NCBI GenBank assembly: GCA_963750735.1
Contig: CAVVRY010000002.1
Location: 1-64,000, forward strand
DNA: 64,000 nt
Source: JANTGF01 sp963750735
Lineage (GTDB): Bacteria; Bacteroidota; Bacteroidia; Bacteroidales; VadinHA17
Direction of reading: 5' to 3'
Under the pieces are notes generated by a model that saw nothing but the letters and a program-made list of their open reading frames with translations, made no database searches and had not been told where the DNA came from. Of the stretch, positions 17,352-27,443 are shown one piece after another (the stretch's first letter is position 1; every line of letters begins with the position of its first letter). The translations under genes and the position numbers were made by a program.

Positions 17352-19616
17352 TTAATGGTTTGTTTTTAGAATTTGATGCAGTGTGTTAACAAATTGATCT
17401 ACATTCTTTTTATTAAAACACAATGGTGGCTTTATTTTAAGAACATTTTCAAAGGGCCCATCGGTACCACTTAAAATAAAATTATCTTTTAGTTGGTTTT
17501 TAACACAAGCAGCTAATTCAGTATTTGGATCCAAGTTTTCTTGCACAAATTCTATGCCTAAAAACAATCCCTTGCCTCTAATATCTCCGATAGTTGAAAA
17601 TTCATTTTGTAAGGATATCAATTCATGTACAAAGTATTCTCCTGTTTCTTTTGCGCGATTGGTTAACTCCTCTTCTTCAATGACTTCCAAAACTGCTTTT
17701 GCAGCTGCGCAGGAAACAGTATTCCCTCCAAACGAGCTAAAGAATTCCATGCCATTCGCAAAGGCATCAGCAATTTGATCTGTAGTAACAACTGCTGCTA
17801 CGGGATGACCATTACCCATAGGTTTTCCCAACACAACTATATCCGGAATTATATCATGCATTTGAAATCCCCAAAAATGATCTCCCAATCTGCCAAATCC
17901 TGTTTGAACCTCATCAATTATGGTGAGAATACCATGTTTCTCAAGATATGATTTCAATGTTTTTAAATACCCAGGGGCCAGTGGTACCTGTCCTCCACAT
18001 CCTGAAATTGGTTCTGCAATAAAGGCCGAAGGGATTATCTTTTTTTCAATTAAATCATCTATTTTTTTTATGGCATCTTTAATATATTCCTCGGTAGTAG
18101 AGTATTCTCCATTGTAAAGTTTAGGAAGTGAAAGCTTCGTAACATTTCGTGGAATTCCTCCTCCTCCCTTACCATCAAACTTATAGGAACTTACCTGAAT
18201 ACCTGACTGAGTATTGCCATGATATCCCTGGTCAAGCACCAGTTGATGGCTCCTGCAGGTATACGTATTTGCCATTCGAATAGCCAGATCAGTTGCCTCA
18301 CTACCTGAATTTACCAAAAACACCTTTTTTAATTGGTCAGGAAAATACCCGAGTAGTTTCTGAGTATATTCAGCAAAAGAATCATAAACATAACGAGTAT
18401 TTGTGTTGAGAGTACGAACTTGTTTAGAAATTGCACTGCTTACTCGTGGATGAGAATGCCCCACATGTGGAATATTATTATAAGCATCAAGGTAGGTATT
18501 CCCATCATGATCGTACATGTACTGAAAAGACGCACCAGTCATATAGATAGGTGTTGTATAACTTAGACTCAATGATTTCCCGGTATTTTGTTTACGACCA
18601 GCAAAGGTTTTCTCCTTTTTCAATTTACTGTCCTCAACATCAAATCCGGCTGCTTCCAAAAAGCTGCTTTTAACCTGAATGGGATTGAAACTTATCCATT
18701 TCTCTAATAAATCTGATGCAGGTTTTTCACTTATCAGGATGTAATCTGTATCCTCACCTTTGGTTTTAGCAGCAGCAGAATTGCATAAACTAACACACAA
18801 TCTTGCAGGAATTAAATAGTAAAGCAGTTTCAGCTCTTTTTCATATAATGGATATTTCGACTGGTATCCTTTAATAACATTTTGAGCAGCTTTGATGGGC
18901 TCTTCTTTTTCAAACATAATATACGTGAGAGCCACAGCCAGCTCATTCACCATTGGAGAATAGCACATATCTCCAAAATCAATGACCCCGGATATTTTGT
19001 TACCATCAGTCAGCACATTCTGAATATTCATGTCCCCGTGAATGATGCTGTACCTCAAATCCTGATATTGGGGCATGGCAAACTGTTCAAACTGATCAAA
19101 ATAGAAATCAACTAATTTTCTTTGATCTGCTTCCTGAATAGAATTGGCTTTTGATTTATTCAACAGACTGTGCTGAATATCCCAGATTAATTTTCGATTT
19201 TCTATTACTGAATTTCTTTTCCCCTCCAAAGCTATATCCATTTCGGCAATGGCCTGGCCAAAGTTGTAAAGTAGCTCATCCGTGTGTTCCACTTCATCAA
19301 GGAATTTTCCTTCAATATATGGTACGAGGCGAGAAAAAGTCTGATCATCATGTTGATGCACTGTAAATCCACCTCGATTAATTGCCTTTGGAATTTGATA
19401 GGATAAATCAGGTGATATCTCCTCCAGGAGATTGTTTTCTGCATGAATGAGTTCGAGTTCTGAAGGGTCAGTATAATGCTTAAAAACAAACAATTCATCC
19501 TTGTCTGATTTGATTTTATAGTTGTTTGATATATAACCATCTAATTTATCTATCTCAACTGGTGTGATATTGTATGATTGCAGAAAATGTTTCACTGATT
19601 TAGAATGGGTATCCAA
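17352..19616 (-). CDS. Fused APH-type kinase and class-III aminotransferase-like lyase
   Basis: 754 residues. Residues about 1-310 are an aminoglycoside-phosphotransferase-fold kinase: catalytic loop SIIHGDMNIQNVL (D/N) and metal Asp in GVIDFGDMC. Residues about 345-750 are a class-III PLP aminotransferase: LVNSGSEATDLAIRMA, IAEPISGCGGQVPL, IDEVQTGFGRLGDHFWGF, and the PLP Lys in VVLGKPMGNGHPVA. In animals, hydroxylysine kinase (an APH-fold enzyme) and a class-III lyase degrade 5-hydroxylysine through its phosphate, and related lyases act on phosphoethanolamine; bacterial fusions of these two modules are known. I infer kinase plus phospho-lyase acting on one substrate, hydroxylysine or an ethanolamine-like amine. 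The two halves channelling an intermediate is inference. Confidence 0.85.
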   Translation of the reverse strand: MDTHSKSVKHFLQSYNITPVEIDKLDGYISNNYKIKSDKDELFVFKHYTDPSELELIHAENNLLEEISPDLSYQIPKAINRGGFTVHQHDDQTFSRLVPYIEGKFLDEVEHTDELLYNFGQAIAEMDIALEGKRNSVIENRKLIWDIQHSLLNKSKANSIQEADQRKLVDFYFDQFEQFAMPQYQDLRYSIIHGDMNIQNVLTDGNKISGVIDFGDMCYSPMVNELAVALTYIMFEKEEPIKAAQNVIKGYQSKYPLYEKELKLLYYLIPARLCVSLCNSAAAKTKGEDTDYILISEKPASDLLEKWISFNPIQVKSSFLEAAGFDVEDSKLKKEKTFAGRKQNTGKSLSLSYTTPIYMTGASFQYMYDHDGNTYLDAYNNIPHVGHSHPRVSSAISKQVRTLNTNTRYVYDSFAEYTQKLLGYFPDQLKKVFLVNSGSEATDLAIRMANTYTCRSHQLVLDQGYHGNTQSGIQVSSYKFDGKGGGGIPRNVTKLSLPKLYNGEYSTTEEYIKDAIKKIDDLIEKKIIPSAFIAEPISGCGGQVPLAPGYLKTLKSYLEKHGILTIIDEVQTGFGRLGDHFWGFQMHDIIPDIVVLGKPMGNGHPVAAVVTTDQIADAFANGMEFFSSFGGNTVSCAAAKAVLEVIEEEELTNRAKETGEYFVHELISLQNEFSTIGDIRGKGLFLGIEFVQENLDPNTELAACVKNQLKDNFILSGTDGPFENVLKIKPPLCFNKKNVDQFVNTLHQILKTNH

Positions 19617-19658
19617 TATTAATAAACTCTGTTCTAATTTAGAAATTTTATGAAAACC

Positions 19659-22106
19659 CTAATTTTCCAGGTCAGGATCTATGCTTTTCACCAAAATTAA
19701 ATATTCCCCTCCCCTTAATTCAAAATCCGCCGCCAAATCAGGATTTTTCTCTGGTGAGTAAGTTTTATCCCTTGTCTTATCATTAATTTCAACATTTTGA
19801 ACTTGTTTAAAAGGAAGTTTAACGAGGGCTATGCTTCCAACTGGTACTACAACCTCAAAAGCAATGCTATCAGCCTCTTTTACTTCCCAATTTGATACTA
19901 TTTCTCCAAATGGGGAATGGTAAGAACAGTTTACATATTTAAGGCCTTCTGGTATATTGGGTGAAATATAAAACTTCTCGAAACCCGGATTTTCAGGATC
20001 AGGCTGTATGCCTCCAAGCCATTTGTAAAACCATTCAGACACAGAACCAAACATGGGATGGCAATTTGAATAAGTATTATCGCTTTCCTTCCATGTTTCC
20101 CATAGGGTTGTTGCTCCCCGATCAATCATAAATCCCCAGCCTGGATAATCGCGACTGTTCACCACATTATAGACTTCATTTATTTTTCCTGCCCTTGATA
20201 GTGTTTCAAGGATATATTTTGTTCCAAATATTCCTGTATTAAAATGACCGGAAGGACCTTCATTTAACGCTTTTAATAAAGAATCTACAGTATATTTGAC
20301 ATTTTCCTTAGTTACAATATCATTATATAACAGGGTTGAGAAAAGAGTTTGCCTGTTAATAGGGTCAGGGACTGATTTCTCCCAGAACATTTTGGAAAGT
20401 TGCTTCGTTAGTTTTAAGGCCAATTTTTCAAATTTTTCTTCATTTGCAACATCTCCCATAAAAGAGGCAAACTCTGCCATAATTAAGGCACATTGCAGAT
20501 AATGGTTGGTTCCTGTCAACTCAACCGGCACAGGTTCCAGTGATTCGTGATCACTCAGACCTTTATCAATAACTCCTCGCGGATGCAATCGCTCCACCTT
20601 ATTCATCCACTTAAGATCTGCATCATACATCTCTTCAATTAATTCTGTATCGTTGTAGTAGAGATAGTGATAGTATTGTGTAATTAAAAATGCAGATTCC
20701 CAGCTTAAACCACAGTACTTTATGCCAACAAATGGAGCTGTATCAATAAACACTGAGTCATTAATCGCATCAAACCAGTCATATATTGTTTTCCGATATA
20801 TTGATTGCATATCGAAATTATATATGTAGGCTTCTCCAGTAGCTATAAGGTCTCCCCCATATCCAAATTTCTCGCGAGCAGGACAATCAGATTGAACACT
20901 TTGAAGATTGGCGAGGAAGGTGTTTGATGTAGCTTCCTGAATAGAATTCAATAGTTCAGAAGAAGAGGAGAAGCTGTTTTTAGTATCAACTTTGGTATTA
21001 AAAGCCAGGCCCTGGATGTCTTTTACCTCAGGTTTGATATTCAATCCGGAAATTTCCATATATCTCCATGTATGAAAAGTAAAAACCGGACTATACCAGA
21101 TCTCATTCTCATCACCGAAAATGTAACTATCAGTTTGCCAGGCTATTTCTGGTGCCCCTGGACCGCCTCTGTCCTTTCTTTTTATCTGGCCTGCAACCGT
21201 TGTCATCGGATTTAAGGTACCATTATCATAAATTCTCTCGCCAAAACGAAATTGAATCGTATCCCCTGTTTTTCCTTTCAACCTTATCTTGTACAATCCG
21301 GTGAAATTCACGCCCATATCTACCAAATAAGAGTTGCTGTTCGGTGCTGATATACCGATTGGATCAATTATATCTGTGACCTGGATAGGTGGGAAAAATG
21401 CTTTTTGCAACTGCCCCCCAGGTCCAAGACTTTCCCTGGCTTTACTCCAATTATTGTCTTTAAAACCAACCATTTTCCATCCCTCTTTTTCTCTCCGTGC
21501 ATCATATATCTCACCTAAATAAACATTGTTTTTAAGTATGGGTCCATATGAGAACTTCCAGGTTTGATCAGTATATATTGTTTCTGATTTACCATTTTCA
21601 TATTCCAGCTTCAGGCAAGCTATAAACTGCGGTTTTCCAACAGGTAGATGTTCCCTCAAATTAAGGTATCCCCACATTTTCATAGGCAAGGGATTGTAAA
21701 AACCGTTTCCCAGGGTAACTCCCAAGCAATTCTTGCCTGACTCTAAATTTTGTGTGATATTATATTCAGTGTAGTAAATCCTTTTTTCAAAATTTGTCCA
21801 GGCCGGATCAAGGTAGTTTTTTCCAATTTTCGAATCATTTAAGCTTGCCGAATAATATCCTGCCGCTGTAATGTAAAGTGTTGCATTCTTAAGGTTTCGT
21901 TTTACTTCAAATTCCTTTCTGAAAATGGGGGTTGGATGATCAAGGTAAAAAAGCGATTCTTCGGATGGAATTTTCAAGGTATCAGTAATCCATTGTGCAT
22001 TGCTGAAATCAATATTGGCATTGGTGGCATTTTCATTTATAGAATTGAACTTACAGGATTGTAAAACTATAATTATTAGGGCTGAGAATATAAGTTTGTT
22101 GACCAT
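19659..22106 (-). CDS. Alpha-L-rhamnosidase, GH78, lipoprotein
   Basis: 815 residues. Lipoprotein signal (VNKLIFSALIIIVLQSC). Residues about 35-200 hold the N-terminal carbohydrate-binding domain with WITDT and LDPAWTNFEKRIYYTEYNI; about 210-370 are a beta-sandwich; about 370-720 contain the (alpha/alpha)6 catalytic domain, with the GH78 signature QSDCPAREKFGYGGD (acidic residues in the active site) and WGFMIDRGATTLWETWKESD; the C-terminal 80 residues are another beta domain. It would release terminal rhamnose from glycans outside the cytoplasmic membrane. A TATCTTTG box lies at 22145-22152. Confidence 0.93.
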   Translation of the reverse strand: MVNKLIFSALIIIVLQSCKFNSINENATNANIDFSNAQWITDTLKIPSEESLFYLDHPTPIFRKEFEVKRNLKNATLYITAAGYYSASLNDSKIGKNYLDPAWTNFEKRIYYTEYNITQNLESGKNCLGVTLGNGFYNPLPMKMWGYLNLREHLPVGKPQFIACLKLEYENGKSETIYTDQTWKFSYGPILKNNVYLGEIYDARREKEGWKMVGFKDNNWSKARESLGPGGQLQKAFFPPIQVTDIIDPIGISAPNSNSYLVDMGVNFTGLYKIRLKGKTGDTIQFRFGERIYDNGTLNPMTTVAGQIKRKDRGGPGAPEIAWQTDSYIFGDENEIWYSPVFTFHTWRYMEISGLNIKPEVKDIQGLAFNTKVDTKNSFSSSSELLNSIQEATSNTFLANLQSVQSDCPAREKFGYGGDLIATGEAYIYNFDMQSIYRKTIYDWFDAINDSVFIDTAPFVGIKYCGLSWESAFLITQYYHYLYYNDTELIEEMYDADLKWMNKVERLHPRGVIDKGLSDHESLEPVPVELTGTNHYLQCALIMAEFASFMGDVANEEKFEKLALKLTKQLSKMFWEKSVPDPINRQTLFSTLLYNDIVTKENVKYTVDSLLKALNEGPSGHFNTGIFGTKYILETLSRAGKINEVYNVVNSRDYPGWGFMIDRGATTLWETWKESDNTYSNCHPMFGSVSEWFYKWLGGIQPDPENPGFEKFYISPNIPEGLKYVNCSYHSPFGEIVSNWEVKEADSIAFEVVVPVGSIALVKLPFKQVQNVEINDKTRDKTYSPEKNPDLAADFELRGGEYLILVKSIDPDLEN

Positions 22107-22144
22107 TTTGCGACAAATAAATAATGAAGATAGCAGTATTTACT

Positions 22145-22152
22145 CAAAGATA
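22145..22152 (-). promoter_or_regulatory. -7 box upstream of GH78 gene
   Basis: On the minus strand this reads TATCTTTG (TAnnTTTG), 38 bp before the rhamnosidase ATG. There is no clear TTTG at 19 bp upstream, so activation by another factor is possible. Confidence 0.5.
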
Positions 22153-22277
22153 AGAAATATTGAAGACAGGGGTTCTTTATTAATTTCGAATTAATTAGAT
22201 TTGAATGATTTTGTTAACCAGAATTCAAAATCAATAAACATAAGTGTGGTTTTTAACATTATAAATATTCAATAATT

Positions 22278-23903
22278 ATGCGATTTGTTTATTTCATTCT
22301 CCTTGGGGTTTTACTCTCTTTTACCAATTGTACAAATTCACCAGACCAGTCGACAACAAGTTTTGATGTTGTCGTTTATGGTGGCACTTCTGCTGGAATT
22401 TCCGCAGCAATCCAGGCAAAAAGATTGGGGAAATCTGTTGTTTTAGTTTCTCCCGATAAGCATTTGGGTGGGTTAACTGCTGGTGGGTTGGGTTGGACAG
22501 ATTTTGGTCGAAAAGAAACCGTTGGCGGGTTTGCACTTGAATTCTATCAAAAGGTCAAAAAACATTATGATACTCCGGAAGCATGGAAATATCAAGAACC
22601 ATCCGAATATTCGAGATATAGAAAAGATGAAGATGCCATGTGGGTGTTCGAGCCACACGTTGCTGAACAAACATTCGAAGAATTAATTGCTGAAAGCGGA
22701 ATTCCTGTATATAGAAATCAGTGGCTTGACCGAAAAGCGGGTATTGAAAAAAAAGGAAATCAGATTGTGGCAATAACTATGCTTTCAGGAGAAACTTATC
22801 ACGGTAATGTGTTTATTGATGCCACATATGAGGGGGATTTAATGGCTTCTTCTGGTATTAGTTACACTACTGGCCGTGAATCAAATACTGTATACGGAGA
22901 AACTCTTAATGGGGTGCAAAAAGAACGGGCAGTTTCCCATCAGTTTGAGTATGATGTAAGTCCATATCTTGTGCCAGGTGATCCCTCAAGCGGGCTGGTT
23001 CCTCTGGTTCATAATGAAAATCCGGGAATAGATGGGGATGGAGATCATAGAATTCAGGCCTATAACTTTCGTATGTGCCTGACCACAGTACCTGAAAACA
23101 GCATTCCCTTCCCCAAACCTGAAAACTATGATGCTGCAAATTATGAGTTATTAGCCAGGTATCTTGAAAAAGGATGGCGAAAGGTATTTAATAAATTTGA
23201 TCCTGCTCCAAACTGGAAAACTGACGTAAACAACCATGGAGGATTTTCAACAGACAACATTGGGATGAACTACGAATACCCTGAGGGTTCCTATGAGTTG
23301 CGAAAAAAAATTATAAAACAGCATGAAGACTATCAGAAAGGTTTTTTATGGTTCCTGGCAAATGATTCACGGGTTCCCGAGGAAGTACAAACTGAAATTA
23401 ACAGATGGGGATTGGCAAAAGATGAATTCGTGGATAACGATCATTGGCCTCATCAAATTTATGTTCGGGAGGCCCGAAGAATGGTTGGTGATTTTATTAT
23501 GACTGAATTGCATTTGCGTGGTGAAAAGCCTACTTCAAAGTCCATAGGTATGGGGTCCTACAATATGGACTCACACAATGTTCAACGATATGTAGATGAG
23601 GATGGAAACGTGCGAAATGAAGGAGATATTCAAATCAATCCTGGAGGACCATATCAGATTAGCTACAGCAGCATAGTACCAAAAATAAGTGAATGTAAAA
23701 ATTTGTTGGTTCCGGTTTGTTTGTCCTCATCCCACATTGCATACGGATCAATACGAATGGAGCCGGTCTTTATGGTTCTGGGCCAATCAGCTGCCACAGC
23801 AGCTTTTCTGGCAATTGAATCAAATATTGCAATCCAGGATGTGGATTATGAAAAATTGAAAACCATTTTACTGAAAAACAAACAGGTATTAAGTCTACCT
23901 TAA
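22278..23903 (+). CDS. FAD-dependent oxidoreductase, FAD_oxidored family, lipoprotein
   Basis: 541 residues. Signal peptide and lipobox near residue 19 (LLSFTNC). Rossmann FAD-binding motif at about residues 29-56: DVVVYGGTSAGISAAIQAKRLGK, then GGLTAGGLGWTDFG. Second motif GNVFIDATYEGDLMASSGI at about 175-195 fits the FAD-dependent oxidoreductase family often named xanthan lyase in annotations. The C-terminal half has VREARRMVGDF and the final AYGSIRMEPVFMVLGQSAATAAFLA. These secreted enzymes occur in polysaccharide-utilisation regions of Bacteroidota; the substrate is unknown. It is divergent from the GH78 gene, consistent with shared glycan use. Confidence 0.85.
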   Translation: MRFVYFILLGVLLSFTNCTNSPDQSTTSFDVVVYGGTSAGISAAIQAKRLGKSVVLVSPDKHLGGLTAGGLGWTDFGRKETVGGFALEFYQKVKKHYDTPEAWKYQEPSEYSRYRKDEDAMWVFEPHVAEQTFEELIAESGIPVYRNQWLDRKAGIEKKGNQIVAITMLSGETYHGNVFIDATYEGDLMASSGISYTTGRESNTVYGETLNGVQKERAVSHQFEYDVSPYLVPGDPSSGLVPLVHNENPGIDGDGDHRIQAYNFRMCLTTVPENSIPFPKPENYDAANYELLARYLEKGWRKVFNKFDPAPNWKTDVNNHGGFSTDNIGMNYEYPEGSYELRKKIIKQHEDYQKGFLWFLANDSRVPEEVQTEINRWGLAKDEFVDNDHWPHQIYVREARRMVGDFIMTELHLRGEKPTSKSIGMGSYNMDSHNVQRYVDEDGNVRNEGDIQINPGGPYQISYSSIVPKISECKNLLVPVCLSSSHIAYGSIRMEPVFMVLGQSAATAAFLAIESNIAIQDVDYEKLKTILLKNKQVLSLP

Positions 23904-23977
23904 TATTAAATTTATCATTTAAAATATTCCATTTTCAGTATATTGCAAGTGAGATATCCTTATTAATAAATTGAATT

Positions 23978-24439
23978 ATGCAACCAACTGATGCATTTGC
24001 AGCGATTAGCACAAGTGAAAAAATTGCCTCCTCATTGTATAAGTGGATAACCGGAAACAGAGGCTTAAAAAGGACCGTGGTACTGGAGCTTAAAGAAAAT
24101 ATTGAACTCATTCGCCTTTATATAAAAAGCGGTGCTGATCCAAAAGAAATTATTTCTGAATTGAGTGATACAGCCTTCCGTTCAGCTCTCGTTCAGGGAT
24201 TTAATTTCAATGCTCTTAAAAGATCAAAGATCAGCAGCAATAGTACTCTGGGACTCCCTCAGTTAAATAAATATCATGGATGGGAGACGCAAGAAGTTTT
24301 TGAAAATATATATCAAAAAATAAGCACCCTAAAGAAGGCCGCCAAGTTTAAAAAGACTAAAAAACCAATAAGGTTGGGTGTTCGACTACAAAACTTGTTC
24401 AAAATGATGGTAATGCTGGCCATACACATTGGAAATTAA
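23978..24439 (+). CDS. Small basic hypothetical protein
   Basis: 153 residues, predicted cytoplasmic: no signal peptide, Lys-rich, mostly helical. Features are STSEKIASSLYKWITGNRGL, LKENIELIRLYIKSGADPKEI and a basic C-terminal tail KKAAKFKKTKKPIRLG before LQNLFKMMVMLAIHI. I do not recognise it. It sits 74 bp after the FAD oxidoreductase in the same direction and converges with the GH2 gene. Confidence 0.5.
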   Translation: MQPTDAFAAISTSEKIASSLYKWITGNRGLKRTVVLELKENIELIRLYIKSGADPKEIISELSDTAFRSALVQGFNFNALKRSKISSNSTLGLPQLNKYHGWETQEVFENIYQKISTLKKAAKFKKTKKPIRLGVRLQNLFKMMVMLAIHIGN

Positions 24440-24486
24440 ATTCTTTAAAAGAATTTCTCATGATTGACTATCAAATTTAAATTGTC

Positions 24487-27157
24487 TTATAAAACATTCC
24501 AACCTTTCAGCAGAATATCAACATCTTTATTTTTGGATTTAATTGGTTTATATCGAACTTTTACCGTCCTGCTTTCACCAGGCAAAAGAGAAAAATAATT
24601 ATCATCCCAGTAGGCAGGTAGAATCTCTTCCCCATCTAAACTTTTTACAAGCGAAAGGTTGATTCCAAAAGCAATGGTTTGAGAAGGGTTTTCCAGGAAC
24701 ACACTTACTGTATTCTCTTCTTCTCCAGGTTCCATGAAATAGTCCATGTTTACTTTCACTTTTGGAAGTTCTTTAAGTGAAGTAAAATCTGCATAGGATT
24801 CTTGCTCGGCAGCAAATACATGCCATGTGCGGCCCTGGTGAAAAATGGGTACTTCTTTTTTAACTCCTTCAACATCTTTTTTGGTTGACAGCCAATAGAA
24901 GTTATCTGATACAATCGAATCATTTTTATTCTTTAGTTTTAAGCTAAGGAAGTAAGTTGTTGAGATGTCATTTGGAATCTGTACAGGGAAAACAAGGCTT
25001 TTATCACCCTCATTTACTGATACTTGTTTCGATTCCGAAAACACCTCTTCCATATTAATATCCAGCACTTTAGCTTCTACATTCAAATCTTGAAAACCTT
25101 CAAAATAATTGTTTATAACATAAACCGACTCATCATCATATGCATATTGTACATGGAGAGGCTCACATGCTTTTTTGGCACCGTAATAGGCCCCACCAAC
25201 ATTCAAATACCAATCGACATATTGCCATGTTAAGGCTGCAGGCCATGCAGCATCGTATTTCCAGGTGGTGATACCAAGGGCATCGAATTTATTACGTCCG
25301 TATGCTTCATACATTCCCCGGGCACTTTCATAGTTAAGGATCATTCCCGTATTGATAAAATCTTTCGCATCCTCAATTTTACCGTAGCGCTTTTGCATGG
25401 CATCCACAACAACATCGAAATAATGAATTCCCTGCAAAACGCTATGAAATGAGAAGGTTTCATTATAGGGCGGCCAGATTTTCTCTTCAGGCATCATTTT
25501 TTTTATACTTGAATAGGGTGCAAAAATCCCTCCAATGCCCCCAGACTGTGCAAAACCCCAGGCTCCATCAGTTTTGTGAGTGTAATAGTGAGAAGGATAA
25601 GCATAAGTCCATAATTCCAGTGTACCAGTTCGTGTACCACCGGTTTTAAAACGGTTTTCAATATCAAATGCTCCTGAATGTGGCTGATAGGTCCTTTCAG
25701 GAGTATATTTGGCAATTAATGACCGATAGGCTTTGTCTAAATTTTCTGTGGGGAAGGTTTCATCATGACCCAGGAAGTGAACCAGGCTGGGGTGGTTTCG
25801 AATCCTCAACAACATATCTTCAATATTCATAATTGACAAGTCTTCATCTGGCAGGTTCCGACCAAATATTTGCTGTGTAACCATCACTCCGTACTTATCG
25901 CAAATATCATAAAACTCATCGGTTTCGCGGATTGAAAAGCCTTCTGATCGAAGCATGTTCAAATTGGCTTCCCTTGCATATCGTACAAGGGCATCATATC
26001 TTTCTTCTGACAAGTTCAATAACATATCGCTTGTCATCCAGGCCCCTCCTCGTATCAGAATTTTCTTTCCGTTTACCATATATCCACGCCATCCCTCTTC
26101 ATTTATATAGGTTGAAACTTCTCTTACTCCAAAATTTACTTTCTGCTGATCAGAGACTTTATTGCCTGTTACAAATTCCATTTGTGCAGTATATAATTCC
26201 TGCTTCCCATATGGATGTGGCCACCACAACCTCGGATTTTCAATAGAAAGCTGTGAGAATTCTGCAGGCGTAAATTTTACCCATTTTTCTTCATTTGGGG
26301 CAAGATGAATTTCTTTACTGAACTTAATCTTTTCAATTGTTCCTATAAATTCACCTTTTACTTCAATATTTGACTTGTTCACAAGCAATGCTGAAACGGA
26401 TAATTTTGCTGTTTCAAGAGAGGGGAGATCTAAATCAGTTACAATATAAGGGTGTTTTATTACTACAGGACCCGAGGACTTGATATACACATCCCTCCAT
26501 ATTCCCATATTTAAATCCGGAGGTTGAGGGTTGTGATCGTCCCAGCCGGTTGTGGCCTCAAGTTGTTTTGTTTGATAGTACACATCAGGAATATGGCCTG
26601 GTGAGATGATTTCAATGGCGAGTACATTTGTATCACCGGCAATTGCATATTTTTCAATGTCAAATTCAAACCGTCGGAACATTCCAATTACCTGATTTGA
26701 GTCGGCAATCAATTGGCCGTTAAGCCAGATGTTGGCTTTGTAGTTAATGCCATCTAAATGCAATGTAATTCTTTGGTTCTGGATATTCTCGGGCAGTTTA
26801 AACTTTTTCCTGTACCACCAGGAAGCATAAAATGGACTTTCTTTGAGCATGGCAAGCCATCGTCCCTCTCTATATCCGGGAATGTTTTTAAGGTTATCAC
26901 CATAATAAGGATCTGGATACACCTCATTGTCCACCAAAGCCGCCAGGACTGTTTTAGGAATATCTGTTTTAAACCAGTTATCGGGTTCAAAGTTCAATGA
27001 TGATAATATATCTCCCTTATTCTGAATACTATCAGCTGATTGAATATGCCAGTTTTTGTTTAAAGATATTTTCTCTCCTGACAGAAGGCTTATTAGAATT
27101 GCAACTACTCACAACAAGAAGTATTGCCAGGTAGAAACTGAAATTAAGTGTTTTCAT
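24487..27157 (-). CDS. GH2 glycosidase (exo-glucosaminidase/mannosidase type), frameshifted
   Basis: The open frame 24487-26997 starts inside the protein. Upstream on the minus strand the correct start is ATG at 27157, giving a lipoprotein signal MKTLNFSFYLAILLVVSSC; that frame shifts near 27084-27090 and then reads LSGEKISLNKNWHIQSADS into NFEPDNWFKTDIP. The reconstructed protein is about 889 residues, a GH2 enzyme with sugar-binding, immunoglobulin-like and TIM-barrel domains. GREGRWLAML, SEGFSIRETDEFYDICDKYG and FLGHDETFP (likely acid/base Glu) resemble exo-beta-D-glucosaminidases and beta-mannosidases. An inverted repeat pair lies upstream (27175-27240). The span is one base over a multiple of three. 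Confidence 0.87.
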
Positions 27158-27174
27158 AATTATATCAAGATTAT

Positions 27175-27240
27175 GTAAGTATCAGCCAATTAAAAATATG
27201 ATGCCAACCCTTATTTGTTAAGTATAGTTTTGATACTTAC
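27175..27240. promoter_or_regulatory. Inverted-repeat operator candidate upstream of GH2
   Basis: GTAAGTATCA (27175-27184) and its exact complement TGATACTTAC (27231-27240) are separated by 46 bp. A third, partial copy GTTAAGTATA (27217-27226) forms a closer palindrome with the right arm: TAAGTAT at 27219-27225 and ATACTTA at 27233-27239. They lie just upstream of the GH2 ATG at 27157 and could bind a dimeric sugar-responsive regulator with looping. The regulator itself is not visible in the window. Confidence 0.5.
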
Positions 27241-27443
27241 AAATTTATGAATTGTCCCCACATAAATGCATATTATTTACTAACTCCTTTCAATACTAAT
27301 TTGACCCTTTATATTGATTTTATTTTCAACTACATAATTTTTGAATTTTTAATAATGTTTGCTAACCAGAATATTTAGTTTGAGAATTATTAATAAATTC
27401 GACCTTTAGAATTAGAGTATTTTCGTTTTCAGGCATCCGAAAA

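Noticed and set aside
22278..23903. True xanthan lyase
   Set aside because: The name comes from common annotation of this FAD family; the protein has an FAD-binding Rossmann fold and no polysaccharide lyase domain.
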